From the NCBI GenBank assembly GCA_934757245.1, contig CAKVLH010000001.1, positions 62,001-126,000 on the forward strand: a stretch of 64,000 bases of DNA, written 5' to 3'. Below the pieces are notes generated by a model. It was not told the origin of the DNA, made no database searches, and was given only the letters and a program-made list of their open reading frames with translations. The DNA is from an uncultured Candidatus Melainabacteria bacterium. Its GTDB lineage: Bacteria; Cyanobacteriota; Vampirovibrionia; Gastranaerophilales; Gastranaerophilaceae. The position numbers and the translations under genes were made by a program. Below, in pieces: positions 45,901-54,634 of this stretch (positions are counted from its first letter, which is position 1; each line of letters begins with the position of its first letter).

Positions 45901-46635
45901 TGATTTAACATAAAACTCATTATTCGGAAAATGAAAACGCTTTTCATCATCTTTATTTGCGTTTGTTTGCAAACATAATAAAGTATCTTGTGCGTCCGCA
46001 TCTTCTTTTCTCAAATAGTGGGAGTCGTTTGTGATAATCATTTTGATGCCAAGTTCTTTGGCAATTTTCATTAAGTCAGGATTTGTGCGTTTTTGCTCAT
46101 CCATATTGTGATCTTGAAGCTCAATATAATAATCATCTCCAAACAAATCCTGATAACGCTTTGCAACTTCTTTAGCTTGGTCGTATTCGTTTTTTAGCAA
46201 GTGTTGTAATACTTCGCCACCTAAACAAGCAGATGCGCAAATTAAACCTTCATGATACTCTTTTAATAACTCAAAGTTTATACGAGGCTTGTAATAGAAG
46301 CCTTCGCACCAAGCAGTTGAAACTAATTTAATAAGATTTTTATAACCTTTATTATCCTTTGCAATTAAAATCAAGTGATATAAAGGATTATTAGCACTGT
46401 CTTTAACGTGAATATCACCGGAATTTACATAAAATTCGCAACCAATAAGCGGATTTATACCGGCATGCTCTGCAAGTTCGTAAAATTCAATAGCTGAATA
46501 CATTACACCGTGGTCAGTAATTGCAATCGCAGGAAGATTATTTTCTTGAGCATACTTAACTAAGTCGCCAACTCTAATCATCCCATCCAGTAAAGAATAT
46601 TCTGAGTGAATATGTAAAGGTATTAAATTAGCCAT
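42997..46635 (-). CDS. dnaE: DNA polymerase III alpha subunit
   Basis: The catalytic subunit of the replicative polymerase, 1212 residues. It has the N-terminal PHP domain (LHIHSEYSLLDGMIRV), the catalytic Asp pair in MPDIDIDFCIEKRG (about residue 433), VGPGRGSAAGSVVAYAL, HAAGVIIS, the tandem HhH near 880-930 and a C-terminal OB fold (about 1015-1090). The gene is continuous, with no intein and no split, unlike dnaE of most photosynthetic cyanobacteria. It may be transcribed with the next two minus-strand genes upstream, 2 bases away. Confidence 0.97.
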   Translation of the reverse strand: MANLIPLHIHSEYSLLDGMIRVGDLVKYAQENNLPAIAITDHGVMYSAIEFYELAEHAGINPLIGCEFYVNSGDIHVKDSANNPLYHLILIAKDNKGYKNLIKLVSTAWCEGFYYKPRINFELLKEYHEGLICASACLGGEVLQHLLKNEYDQAKEVAKRYQDLFGDDYYIELQDHNMDEQKRTNPDLMKIAKELGIKMIITNDSHYLRKEDADAQDTLLCLQTNANKDDEKRFHFPNNEFYVKSKEEMRKAFSWMDDATFEECCANTEEIANKCNVEIELHNAPLPHYDVPEEFIFTSDDVDPKIIERLKKKNKTENSADVMEEAKYIQGIENYLEHIVFEGLKKRYGDPPPEDIIKRAKYELGVINHMGFPAYFMITWDFIHFAKTHDIPVGPGRGSAAGSVVAYALEITDIDPIYHKLLFERFLNPERFTMPDIDIDFCIEKRGDVIDYVTKKYGEDKVCQIITFSTYAPKAAFKGVGRVLQVPFAESNRITGLIEPALDVARASNPKAEWLRDIVAAEGTSDFKQLYDEDYQIMNPESGKTISFKRWVDMAIAIEGLKCGTGTHAAGVIISHAPLDTILPVQPSKDGIVQTGYPKHEATEVLDLLKMDFLGLRNLTMITKTCKMVKKYRGIDVDINNIPLDDKPTYEMLVRGETIGVFQLESQGMMNLVKRLKPDVFEDLGALVALFRPGPLGSGMVDDFVARKHGKQEITYAHPLLEPVLKDTYGTIVYQEQIMQVFQVLADYSLGQADQVRRMMGKKDLKTMEEQRGKFIAASAKHDMKKEDAEKLFNQILAFASYCFNRSHSAAYAFVAYQTAYLKTHYPVEYFSALLSSVADNKDQTQLYIEEAQRLGSKVLAPDINKSYLEYAPDGENIRFGMAAIKGVGAPVVEAIIKEREENGDFKNIFDFCKRVDAKYVNKKSLEGLIKAGAFSNIEKSRKQLFENMEHILDVTSKEAKDRAMGQVSLFSALGGDNEFENVQYQLVGSDAEYTDKEIQLFEKEFLGFYVTSHPLFSIRDKLPFLMTHRVAELSEVKEDDVVTLCGLVTATRQIPTKKDPSKFLRFVTLEDLTGKVDCVCFHKKLMEFGEMLVQDNKVVITGKVQHRGEEGTVSVLIDNVKSVENSNIVTLELKRDVKYEELCGIKNILAKHHGDDPVMFKLPPVDGYSPKILTAPIFWVSSTNDLVSHMQQVFPSTMDVTIRSLDQPLEV

Positions 46636-46637
46636 AA

Positions 46638-47894
46638 TTATAATCTATCACAAGGACGTATTAAGGTTTGTAAATATTTAGCTAATCCTTCACCCATAGA
46701 GAAACAAGAAGGAATAATTCGTAATGCTGCTTGAGCTTCAAAATCCGCAGAAATACAGCGTCCTGCGACAAATAATCGATCTCTTATCATTAGAGACTCA
46801 ATCGGTAATTGGTATTCTTTATAAACTTTTTCAAGCTTAGATGAGTCCTTTTTATCTGAATGTATATCTATCGGATAATTTGAAATTACAACGGGATGTT
46901 CAAATTTTTTTCCGTTTCTTAAATCATCTTGAGTATAAACATATTTACCCTTTACTCGGTTTGAAACTCTTACTCCAAGAGAGTTTGCAATAGATGAAAT
47001 ATAGGCATTTTCAAAACCTTTTAAGTATTTTTTACAGAATTTTGATAATCTCAATATACTTGCACGTCCCTCTATATAAGGGTTTTGAGAATTCAAGAGC
47101 CTAGGAGCGTTGAAAGCTATAGAACCTGGCGTACCGGCAACTGAAAATAGCTGAAAATAGTTGCTATCAGCTTCTGTAAGAATATTATCCTCTATAGCCT
47201 GCTTAAATATTGGCTTTAGAGCCCAATTTTTGCCACTATCCCAAGTATAAGCCGTAGATAAGTACGTTTTTCCATTAACAACACAAGAAGTTGTAACATC
47301 TCTATCTTTATCAAGTTCCATAATCCATGCAGAAAATTTTTCGACATCGACGCCTGACATTACAAATCTTAAATTTATCGGCTGAGATTTTTTTTCTAAA
47401 AATTCACAATTTAATTTTTCACAAATTTTTGCATCACCAGTCGCGTCTACAAGATAAATCGTTTCGATAGGGTTTAATAACCCTTGTTCTAAAGTAAAGA
47501 TATTATTGTTATCAATCGTTACGATATATGATGATAATTTCTCTTCTACTTTTTTAATTGATGATTCAAATAGAACATCTACATGCGCATCAATCAGCAT
47601 TTTATCTAAAATAATTTTTGTTAACTCAGGATTAAACCAACCTTTATTTCCATCGCAATATGTTATAGCTCCATTAATGGCTTCAAGTTCAGAATATAAA
47701 GTATCGAAAAACTCTGTATTGATAGCATTATCAGATGTTTTCATCGCAGGAATAACCAATGAGGACGTAATAGAACCTCCTAAAAATGAATGTTTCTCCA
47801 CTAATAAGACTTTTAATCCTAATTTACCTGCTATATAGGCGCACGCACAGCCCGCAGTTCCGCCTCCTACAATAGTTACATCATACTTATTCAT
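46638..47894 (-). CDS. FAD-dependent oxidoreductase
   Basis: The 418-residue flavoprotein has the dinucleotide-binding VTIVGGGTAGCACAYIAGKLGLKVLLVEK (residues 6-34), then FLGGSITSSLVIP, YLVDATGDAKICEKL and a C-terminal RLFVAGRCISADFEAQAALRIIP. This is the PF12831-type FAD_oxidored group, whose substrates vary. It overlaps the MnmC-like methyltransferase gene by 8 bases. In bifunctional MnmC an FAD oxidase is fused to such a methyltransferase, but that domain belongs to a different (DAO) family, so a shared tRNA role is only a hypothesis. Confidence 0.88.
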   Translation of the reverse strand: MNKYDVTIVGGGTAGCACAYIAGKLGLKVLLVEKHSFLGGSITSSLVIPAMKTSDNAINTEFFDTLYSELEAINGAITYCDGNKGWFNPELTKIILDKMLIDAHVDVLFESSIKKVEEKLSSYIVTIDNNNIFTLEQGLLNPIETIYLVDATGDAKICEKLNCEFLEKKSQPINLRFVMSGVDVEKFSAWIMELDKDRDVTTSCVVNGKTYLSTAYTWDSGKNWALKPIFKQAIEDNILTEADSNYFQLFSVAGTPGSIAFNAPRLLNSQNPYIEGRASILRLSKFCKKYLKGFENAYISSIANSLGVRVSNRVKGKYVYTQDDLRNGKKFEHPVVISNYPIDIHSDKKDSSKLEKVYKEYQLPIESLMIRDRLFVAGRCISADFEAQAALRIIPSCFSMGEGLAKYLQTLIRPCDRL

Positions 47895-49263
47895 CTTTAG
47901 AACCTCTTATTTTAATATATTTGGACGAACTCATTAAATTGCTATGTCGATATTCATATTCCCGGAGTTCAAGAATTTCCTTACAGCTAAATGCAAGATT
48001 AGGGTCATGATAAGGAATTCCGGCTTTTGTCGCACACAATCCTAATTCATAATTATTCAACGGATATTTTATCCGACTTTTGTCTTTAGCGGCAATTGTT
48101 CCGATAAATTTATCGTTTTTCTTATTATAAATCTTACCAACATAAAAATTATTTTCGAGCAATGTATTTCGAACTTGAACAGAATTTGAATATGTCATAA
48201 GCACTCCATCTGGAGCTAAACGCTTATAAAGCTCTGCTACAAATTCAGTTGACCATAATTGAGGAGCTTTTGTGTATGTAAACGCGTCCAGAAATATATA
48301 ATCATATTGCTCGTTTAATTCTAAAATACTCTTTCGAGCATCATTTATTAAGAAATTAAGCTTAAAGAGGCTCTCAATGGCCTTAAAATCCATGTTTTTA
48401 TTACGCTTCGATAAATGGTCATAATATATATTATGTAAGAAGGTCGATAATACGTTCTTAGATGACTTATTATACCCCCATTTTTGATTAAATTTAGCAT
48501 ATTTTATCAGAGACTTATCAAAAAATCTCCGATTCTTATTTTCTCTTAAAATATTTCTGATGTTTTCATCCAAGTAGCTTTGCCCAAATTTATCAGAAAG
48601 CGAATTTAAGATTATATAATTAACAAATTCGTTTACTTTATACTCTTTTTCAATATGCATATTTCGAAATTTAATATCAAGTAAGTCATTAATCTCTTTT
48701 CTATTCTTTGGCATAAAATATGAAAGGAAATTAGAAAACGCATCACGAAGTTTATAATAAGAATCAAAGCAATCAAAAATTTGCGGAACAATATTGTCAA
48801 AAATTTCTTCAGGAGTTTTTAGGGTTTTAAAAAGAGGTGATAATTTTATAAGTTCTTCATTGATATCTAAACAATCTATAGTAAGCTCAGGTAAATTATT
48901 ATCATACTCTATCGTGTCGATATGTGATAATAAAATGTTGTCTTTTTCGACACCTTTTTTATTAGTACATATCGTTTCGTTATTATGTTTATTTGTAAAA
49001 AGTTTTTGAAAAATATTTTTTTTATAAATTTTATTTTTATTTATAAAAAAACTCATCAAAGCTTTTGTGTTATATCCGATTCCATAACAAACATCTAAAA
49101 CTTTTATTTCTTTATTAGAATTATTATTTATGCCGGAAGGTAAAATAAATTTTTCCCAAGCTTCCGTTAGTGCACCAAATTTGGAGTGATACACATCTTT
49201 ATCAGCGTAAGAATACAGCCCTATTGAGCCATCCTCTGTATAATACGGTTCATAATCCCTCAT
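47887..49263 (-). CDS. MnmC-like SAM-dependent methyltransferase with large insertion
   Basis: The 458-residue protein matches the MnmC methyltransferase domain (Methyltransf_30). It has EDGSIGLYSYADKDVYHS, the SAM-binding LDVCYGIGYNTKAL (about residue 55), CLDINEEL, and DYIFLDAFTYTKAPQLWSTEF followed by LAPDGVLMTYSNSVQVRNTL (about 335-390). MnmC methylates nm5s2U34 of certain tRNAs. Between the SAM motif and the DAF motif lies an insertion of about 200 Lys/Asn-rich residues. It overlaps an FAD oxidoreductase gene. tRNA methylation is inferred from family only. Confidence 0.82.
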   Translation of the reverse strand: MRDYEPYYTEDGSIGLYSYADKDVYHSKFGALTEAWEKFILPSGINNNSNKEIKVLDVCYGIGYNTKALMSFFINKNKIYKKNIFQKLFTNKHNNETICTNKKGVEKDNILLSHIDTIEYDNNLPELTIDCLDINEELIKLSPLFKTLKTPEEIFDNIVPQIFDCFDSYYKLRDAFSNFLSYFMPKNRKEINDLLDIKFRNMHIEKEYKVNEFVNYIILNSLSDKFGQSYLDENIRNILRENKNRRFFDKSLIKYAKFNQKWGYNKSSKNVLSTFLHNIYYDHLSKRNKNMDFKAIESLFKLNFLINDARKSILELNEQYDYIFLDAFTYTKAPQLWSTEFVAELYKRLAPDGVLMTYSNSVQVRNTLLENNFYVGKIYNKKNDKFIGTIAAKDKSRIKYPLNNYELGLCATKAGIPYHDPNLAFSCKEILELREYEYRHSNLMSSSKYIKIRGSKDE

Positions 49264-49316
49264 AGTCTATATTATAGCGCAAAATTGCAACATTTCTTAA
49301 TGTAAACTTTTATTAC

Positions 49317-49349
49317 AAAAAAAGAGACTGGTAAAGAACCAGTCTCTTT
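49317..49349 (-). terminator. speD terminator
   Basis: AAAGAGACTGGT (49321-49332) pairs with ACCAGTCTCTTT (49338-49349); a run of seven T follows on the minus strand. Confidence 0.87.
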
Positions 49350-49366
49350 CTAATATACAAAAAAAA

Positions 49367-49825
49367 TTATTCTTCAAATTGTTCTGCTATTTCAAAAGGT
49401 TGTTCTGATAATTTAAGAGTTTCTCTATCAATAATACCTCTTTTTAATTCAGTAAAAGAAGCCTTTTGAGAGTTAAATTTTTTCTTTAAGAATTCATAAG
49501 CAACTTTTGGATCGCATTTTGTACCGCAAGTAAATAAATCTACTGCTGCATAGCCTAATTCTGGCCAAGTATGAATTGCCAAATGACTTTCCGAAATAAT
49601 TACAACACCACTTACACCGTATGGGTTGAACATATGAAAGCATTTTTGAACTATTGTCGCACCACATTCAAGAGCCGCGTCTATCATATACTTTTCTACT
49701 TTATCATTACTATTAAGAATGTTTGGATCACACTCAAAAAATTCCGCTAGGACATGTTGTCCTAAATTAACTTTGTCTAAGTTTTGCTTTTCTAGCTCTT
49801 CGATTGATGATGATACAATTGTCAA
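49367..49825 (-). CDS. speD: S-adenosylmethionine decarboxylase proenzyme (SpeD/SpeH type)
   Basis: SpeD decarboxylates AdoMet to supply aminopropyl groups for spermidine. The 152-residue proenzyme has the self-cleavage site in ISESHLAIHTWPELG (about residue 78; the Ser becomes the pyruvoyl group), the downstream Cys of LFTCGTKCDP and VGQHV-like start LGQHVLAEFFEC. The start is TTG at 49825: AGGAGG lies 8 bases upstream, and the nearby ATG is out of frame (ATG AAT TGA). No speE is in the window. Confidence 0.94.
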   Translation of the reverse strand: MTIVSSSIEELEKQNLDKVNLGQHVLAEFFECDPNILNSNDKVEKYMIDAALECGATIVQKCFHMFNPYGVSGVVIISESHLAIHTWPELGYAAVDLFTCGTKCDPKVAYEFLKKKFNSQKASFTELKRGIIDRETLKLSEQPFEIAEQFEE

Positions 49826-49866
49826 TTCATGTGCCTCCTTTGCTACCAGTGCATATTTTGCACCAA
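49820..49866 (-). promoter_or_regulatory. speD start region: two-codon mini-ORF and hairpin
   Basis: On the minus strand the order is hairpin GTGCA-AAATA-TGCAC, AGGAGG, then ATGAATTGA. The mini-ORF Met-Asn-stop ends in a TGA that overlaps the TTG start of speD. Ribosomes could start at either codon, so the mini-ORF might affect speD translation. Confidence 0.35.
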
Positions 49867-50019
49867 TCAGTAATTCTACATACGATTATATAATACTATA
49901 AAAACGAAAAATTTGTAAATTTTACACTTAATAAAAAAATATTTACTCTTTCAATTGGCTTTCACTCTTATAATTCAATAATAATAAGAAAAATTTGCAT
50001 TTACAAAAGTTAATATTAT

Positions 50020-50571
50020 CTACAATCTAGCAGTAATTTCTTTTAAATATTGCCTTATTGCCGGAGTTATCAATAAGTTTGGCTCTTGCGTACACAAATC
50101 ATCAAGAGTAATTACCCCTTTTCTTGTTTGTCCAGCCTGTATTTGTAAAAGTCCAAGCATTATTTTATCATAAGGACTGGAAGAATTGTTTAGTTCGGCC
50201 ATTTTTGTGTTTGTTATACCAAGTGTTTTATAACATTCTGCCAAATTTAAATAATACTTAAAATTTAACCCATAAAGTTGAATAGCATCCTCAAAGCAGG
50301 TTCTTGCCATATCCGGATAACCGATAAATGTGTAAGTTTCGCCTAAATTATTCTTGAAAATAGCAGTTGCTTGTGTATTCGGACTTAGTTGAATTGCAAT
50401 TTTAAACTCTTGAATTGCAGCATAATAAATTCTGTCTTTCAAATAATTTATGCCAACGTTATTATGATAAAATGCGTCTTTACCTGCATCAATTGTGTAT
50501 TTGTAAGGTTTTCTGTAACCTGAGCAAATAATAAGAACCAGTAATAAAAATATTGAAAGAAATTTTTTCAT
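50020..50571 (-). CDS. TPR-repeat protein, exported
   Basis: The 183-residue protein has an N-terminal hydrophobic export signal (MKKFLSIFLLLVLIICSGY); the Cys could be a lipidation site, but the preceding residues are not ideal. Two to three TPR-like units follow from about residue 37 (NNVGINYLKDRIYYAAIQEFKIAIQLSPN, then NNLGETYTFIGYPDMARTCFEDAIQLY). TPRs mediate protein contacts. Its start overlaps the MBL-fold gene stop by one base, so it is the last gene of that operon. Confidence 0.75.
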   Translation of the reverse strand: MKKFLSIFLLLVLIICSGYRKPYKYTIDAGKDAFYHNNVGINYLKDRIYYAAIQEFKIAIQLSPNTQATAIFKNNLGETYTFIGYPDMARTCFEDAIQLYGLNFKYYLNLAECYKTLGITNTKMAELNNSSSPYDKIMLGLLQIQAGQTRKGVITLDDLCTQEPNLLITPAIRQYLKEITARL

Positions 50572-51494
50572 TATAGATCGATTTCTAATCCTTCATAAGC
50601 CATGATTGCATCTTCTGATGCGTATTCTTCAGATAATAAATCCAATTTTTCGTCATTATATCCGGGGTCATAGTGGAAATAAACCAGTTTCTTCGCGCCA
50701 ACTTGTTCTTTACAATCCAATGCCATTTCAAAAGTAGAGTGTCCATAACCTTGTTTTGGCACATAAATGCTTAAATAATCTTCTGTTGAGTATTGTGCGT
50801 CATGAATAAGTAAATCACATCCTTTGGCAAACTTAACTAATTTTTTGTCTCCACCCGGATAACTTTCTTTGTCTGTTGCATAAACAAGTGTCTTTCCTTT
50901 GTAGGCAATCTTATAGATAAATACGCCATTTTGAGGGTGAGCATAAGATTTGTAACAAGTAATTACAACGTCATCATCTGTATAATCACCTTCTTTTAGG
51001 TCGTTTACTCTTACAACTTTCGGCATTTCGCTGGATTTAAAAATAATATAATTTGTTTCATTCAAATCCATAATCTTTAAATCAGCTGCAATATCACCCA
51101 AATCAAGCGGAAATGATTTTGTAAACAGAAGTTTTGCGAGTTCGCTTTCTAAAGTTTCATTATAATTCACTCCACCCATTAAGCACATTCTGGTAGATGC
51201 CAAGTGGCATGGTCTAAAGAATGGAAAGCCTTGAATGTGGTCTAAATGTATATGACTCAACAAAATTGTGCATTTTACGGGGGTTCTATCTGTAATTGTA
51301 GTACCAGATTCAATGTACTTGTGCATAAGCTCATTCCCAAGGCTGATTAAGCCTGTACCTGCATCTAGAATAATCAAATGACCACCAACACGAACTTCTA
51401 CGCAAGATGTATTGCCACCATATTTTAAAAAGTCTTTATCGGGAACCGGATAACTACCTCTAACACCTCTGAATTTTATTTTAAACTCGTCCAT
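50571..51494 (-). CDS. MBL-fold metallo-hydrolase
   Basis: A cytoplasmic metallo-beta-lactamase-fold enzyme of 307 residues. It starts IKFRGVRGSYPVP, has the metal motif SHIHLDHIQG (about residue 80-89), ILDAGTG, YATDKESY and LIHDAQYS. The pattern resembles RNase Z/PhnP-like hydrolases, but the substrate is not predictable. It lies 2 bases after a phosphoesterase gene and overlaps a TPR gene. Confidence 0.85.
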   Translation of the reverse strand: MDEFKIKFRGVRGSYPVPDKDFLKYGGNTSCVEVRVGGHLIILDAGTGLISLGNELMHKYIESGTTITDRTPVKCTILLSHIHLDHIQGFPFFRPCHLASTRMCLMGGVNYNETLESELAKLLFTKSFPLDLGDIAADLKIMDLNETNYIIFKSSEMPKVVRVNDLKEGDYTDDDVVITCYKSYAHPQNGVFIYKIAYKGKTLVYATDKESYPGGDKKLVKFAKGCDLLIHDAQYSTEDYLSIYVPKQGYGHSTFEMALDCKEQVGAKKLVYFHYDPGYNDEKLDLLSEEYASEDAIMAYEGLEIDL

Positions 51495-51496
51495 TC

Positions 51497-52477
51497 TTAT
51501 TCTCCATAATTTTTTAATTCAAAACTTGCGTTTCTATCACTCTCTTCACCATACAATCTTTCAGTTCCCATTAATCGTAATTTTGAACGGGATTGAATGT
51601 CTTTTAAATTTGTTTCTTTCAAATATACATCAACAAGTGTGCGCTGTTTATTTGAGTTTATGTTAATCACTCTAAACGCGTTTGGATAAGTTACCAATGA
51701 AGGACAGGCAACAACAAGCATATTATCATCCTGTATTATTTTAGTTGTATGATAATGACCTTGCAACACAACAACAGGATTTTTATGAGTTTTTAAAAGC
51801 TTTCTAACTTCGTATTCATTTTGCATTTTATGATTAGGACTAGAAAACGGTTCTATAATTGGAACATGAGAACATACGATTATCGTATCCTTAGAATGTT
51901 TTTCCAATTCTTGCGTAAGCCACATAAATTCTTCATTGGAGATTTCGCCATTTGAAGTTAATTTATAGTCAATAATGGAATCCAAACAAATTACTCTAAA
52001 CCCTTTTTTAGGAGTAAATGCGTAATAAATATTTTCTTGTTGCATATTGTCATTACTTGCAGCAAGCATTGATAAAAATTTGTTTTTAGTTAGCGGTCCG
52101 TCAATACTTATGTCATGGTTCCCGTCTATTGCATACCAAGGAAAAATCAAGTTATTAGCATGCGAAATAAATTTTTCTAATTCGCTAACCTTAGGTTTAT
52201 TAATTAAATCTCCTGTAAACATTACAAAATCGTAAGGACCGGATGTATTAATTTGAAAAATAACATCATCTAACAATTCTGGAGATTTCTTCAAAAATTT
52301 GTACGAAGTATTTTCTTCAAAAGTAGAAAAGTGAGCATCGCTAACTTGTGCAACTCTTAAATTATTATTTGCAGCAGTGCAAACCTGTGAGCCTATTGCA
52401 CACGCAATTAAAAGAGTTAAGACACAGTTAATTATTTTTGAAAAAAAAGATTCTTTTTTACGTTTATATCGTTTCAT
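51497..52477 (-). CDS. Exported metallophosphoesterase
   Basis: The 326-residue protein has a basic start and an N-terminal membrane anchor or signal (about residues 14-36, ending VCTAA), then the calcineurin-like phosphoesterase motifs: VAQVSDAHF, MFTGDLI, AIDGNHD, VCSHVPI and LQGHYH. It probably acts outside the cytoplasm on phosphodiesters or phosphomonoesters. It begins 41 bases after the flhA stop and may be in the same transcript. Confidence 0.87.
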   Translation of the reverse strand: MKRYKRKKESFFSKIINCVLTLLIACAIGSQVCTAANNNLRVAQVSDAHFSTFEENTSYKFLKKSPELLDDVIFQINTSGPYDFVMFTGDLINKPKVSELEKFISHANNLIFPWYAIDGNHDISIDGPLTKNKFLSMLAASNDNMQQENIYYAFTPKKGFRVICLDSIIDYKLTSNGEISNEEFMWLTQELEKHSKDTIIVCSHVPIIEPFSSPNHKMQNEYEVRKLLKTHKNPVVVLQGHYHTTKIIQDDNMLVVACPSLVTYPNAFRVININSNKQRTLVDVYLKETNLKDIQSRSKLRLMGTERLYGEESDRNASFELKNYGE

Positions 52478-52518
52478 AATTATTAATTATACCAAATATT
52501 CTACATTGTGTATAGAAC

Positions 52519-54612
52519 TTAATATCCACTATTTTCGCCAATTGTATCAACCGCTTCAACTTTAATATCCGTAATCAATTCTGAATAAGAAATTACGACA
52601 ATTGTTGGAATATGACGTTCAAGCAATTGATATAAAGGTAATCGAATTCTAGGTGAACACAAGATTACAGGTTGTTGTCCGATTGATTGATGCGCTCTCA
52701 TCAGAGTCATTGCAGTAGATTCAATCAAATCCTGTACTTGCATTGGATTAAGTAAGAACATTGTACCAAGTTCAGTTCTTTGACAACTGTCATCCAAAGT
52801 CTTTTCCCATTCAGGAGAAAGTGTTAATGCATAGAGTACGTGGTCGCGGTCAACATTACTCAAACAGATTTGACGCCCTAGAGCTGCGCGCAAACGTTCC
52901 GACAAGATATCAGGCTCTTTAGAAAATCTCGCATAATCGCACAACCGTTCAAATACAAAGATAATGTCCTTAATAGAAACTTTTTCTCTAATTAAGTTTA
53001 CAAATATCTTTCTTAAATCTGAAGTTGAAATAATTGCAGGAACTAAGTCGTTTACAAGAGTCGGATCTTGAGAACGTACAAGTTCCATAAGCTTAAGAAC
53101 ATCAGTTTTTGTCATAACTTCGTCAACGTGTTTTCTTACACATTCTTGCAAGTGCGTAACAAGAACATCTGTCGCGTCAACCGCTGTAACATTCTTAGCA
53201 GCTCTCGCATCATCTTGAGAAATCCAGTATGCTTGAGTTTGGTAAGTAGGGTCAACACCGACAATCGCATCTTCAGGAATTGTTTTCTTAACAGAATCCC
53301 ATTGGTCTGCAATTACCATGTATTTACCCGGATATACATAACCTGACGCAACAACATTGTTACGGATAGAAATTACGTACTCGTTTGCTTCCAAAGCTGA
53401 TGAGTCCATAATACGGATGTTTGGTAAAATATAACCCAATTCATCAGTAACTCTTTGACGTAAAGCAGCAATTTTGGCAAGCAATTGACCTTCTTGATCA
53501 GGGTCAGCAATAACAAGCAAGCCGGCACCAACTTGTAAACTCAATACGTCAACACCAAGTCTTTCGTACATCTTATTAGGGTTAACCAAGTCTTGCATAT
53601 TTTGACGTACGCTTTCTAATTGACCCAATTGAGATTGAACGTCTGCGTTAACCAATACAGAGAAGCCTGCTACAGCCAAGATAATTGTAAAACATAAGAA
53701 TGGGAAGAACGGCAAACCTGTAATCGGGCAACTGACTGTAATTAATCCTAAGAATAATGCAGCAAAGAATAATGAATAAGGTTTCGCCATAATTTGTGCT
53801 GTCAAATCACTACCTAAAGAATTACTTGTTGCAGAAGCACGAGTCATTACGATACCGGCTGAAATTGACATTAATAGGGAAGGTAGCTGTGATGCCAAAC
53901 CATCACCGATGGTTAAGACTGTATATTTACCAACCGCGTCTGCAATTGGCATTTGGTTAACCAAACAACCGATTGTCAAACCACCTACAATGTTAATTAT
54001 AACAATGATGATACCTGCCATAGTATCACCTTTTACGAACTTCATGGAACCGTCCATAGAACCGAACAAGCTTGATTCTCTTTGTAGGTCTTCACGTCTT
54101 TTTACCGCTTCTTCGGGAGAGATTAAACCTGCGTTAAAATCGGCGTCAATCGTCATTTGTTTACCGGGCATAGCGTCTAAGGCGAAACGTGCAGAAACTT
54201 CGGCGATACGTTCAGCACCTTTTGTAATTACCATGAACTGTACAACTGTAATAATCAGGAAGATTACACCACCTACAATCATGTTACCGCCGGTAACGAA
54301 CGTTCCGAACGCGTGTACAACTTCTCCGGCATCACCTTTAGCCAGAATAAGTCTGGTTGAAGCAATTGAAAGTACTAAACGGAACATTGTACCTAAAAGA
54401 ATAATTGAAGGAAAAGCAGCCAATTCTAAAGGTTTTTGGACATACAAAGATATCATCAAAAGCACAATACCAAGCGTTATATTCAAGCTTATTGAAAAAT
54501 TGATAACCCAATTTGGCATCTCCATAATCAAGATTAAAACCAAAGTCATTACGAAGAGTGCCAAAAATATTTCTGATAAATGATTGTTCTGTTGTTGTCC
54601 TTCCGCTGCCAT
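52519..54612 (-). CDS. flhA: Flagellar export gate protein FlhA
   Basis: FlhA forms the nonameric export-gate ring of the flagellar type III system. The 697-residue protein has seven to eight TM helices in its first ~320 residues, the FHIPEP signature RFALDAMPGKQMTIDADFNAG (about 150-170), and FGSMDGSMKFVKGD. The cytoplasmic C-domain (from about 330) has IRIMDSSALEANEYVISIR and ILSERLRAALGRQICL. SctV of injectisomes is similar; the flagellin remnant and Maf-like gene favour FlhA. It follows the fliH-like gene. Confidence 0.92.
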   Translation of the reverse strand: MAAEGQQQNNHLSEIFLALFVMTLVLILIMEMPNWVINFSISLNITLGIVLLMISLYVQKPLELAAFPSIILLGTMFRLVLSIASTRLILAKGDAGEVVHAFGTFVTGGNMIVGGVIFLIITVVQFMVITKGAERIAEVSARFALDAMPGKQMTIDADFNAGLISPEEAVKRREDLQRESSLFGSMDGSMKFVKGDTMAGIIIVIINIVGGLTIGCLVNQMPIADAVGKYTVLTIGDGLASQLPSLLMSISAGIVMTRASATSNSLGSDLTAQIMAKPYSLFFAALFLGLITVSCPITGLPFFPFLCFTIILAVAGFSVLVNADVQSQLGQLESVRQNMQDLVNPNKMYERLGVDVLSLQVGAGLLVIADPDQEGQLLAKIAALRQRVTDELGYILPNIRIMDSSALEANEYVISIRNNVVASGYVYPGKYMVIADQWDSVKKTIPEDAIVGVDPTYQTQAYWISQDDARAAKNVTAVDATDVLVTHLQECVRKHVDEVMTKTDVLKLMELVRSQDPTLVNDLVPAIISTSDLRKIFVNLIREKVSIKDIIFVFERLCDYARFSKEPDILSERLRAALGRQICLSNVDRDHVLYALTLSPEWEKTLDDSCQRTELGTMFLLNPMQVQDLIESTAMTLMRAHQSIGQQPVILCSPRIRLPLYQLLERHIPTIVVISYSELITDIKVEAVDTIGENSGY

Positions 54613-54634
54613 TTTGTCCTTTTGAAGGTTTTAT

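Noticed and set aside
46638..47894. Calling the FAD protein the MnmC oxidase half
   Set aside because: Its motifs fit the PF12831-type group and not the DAO family of MnmC; only gene order suggests the link.
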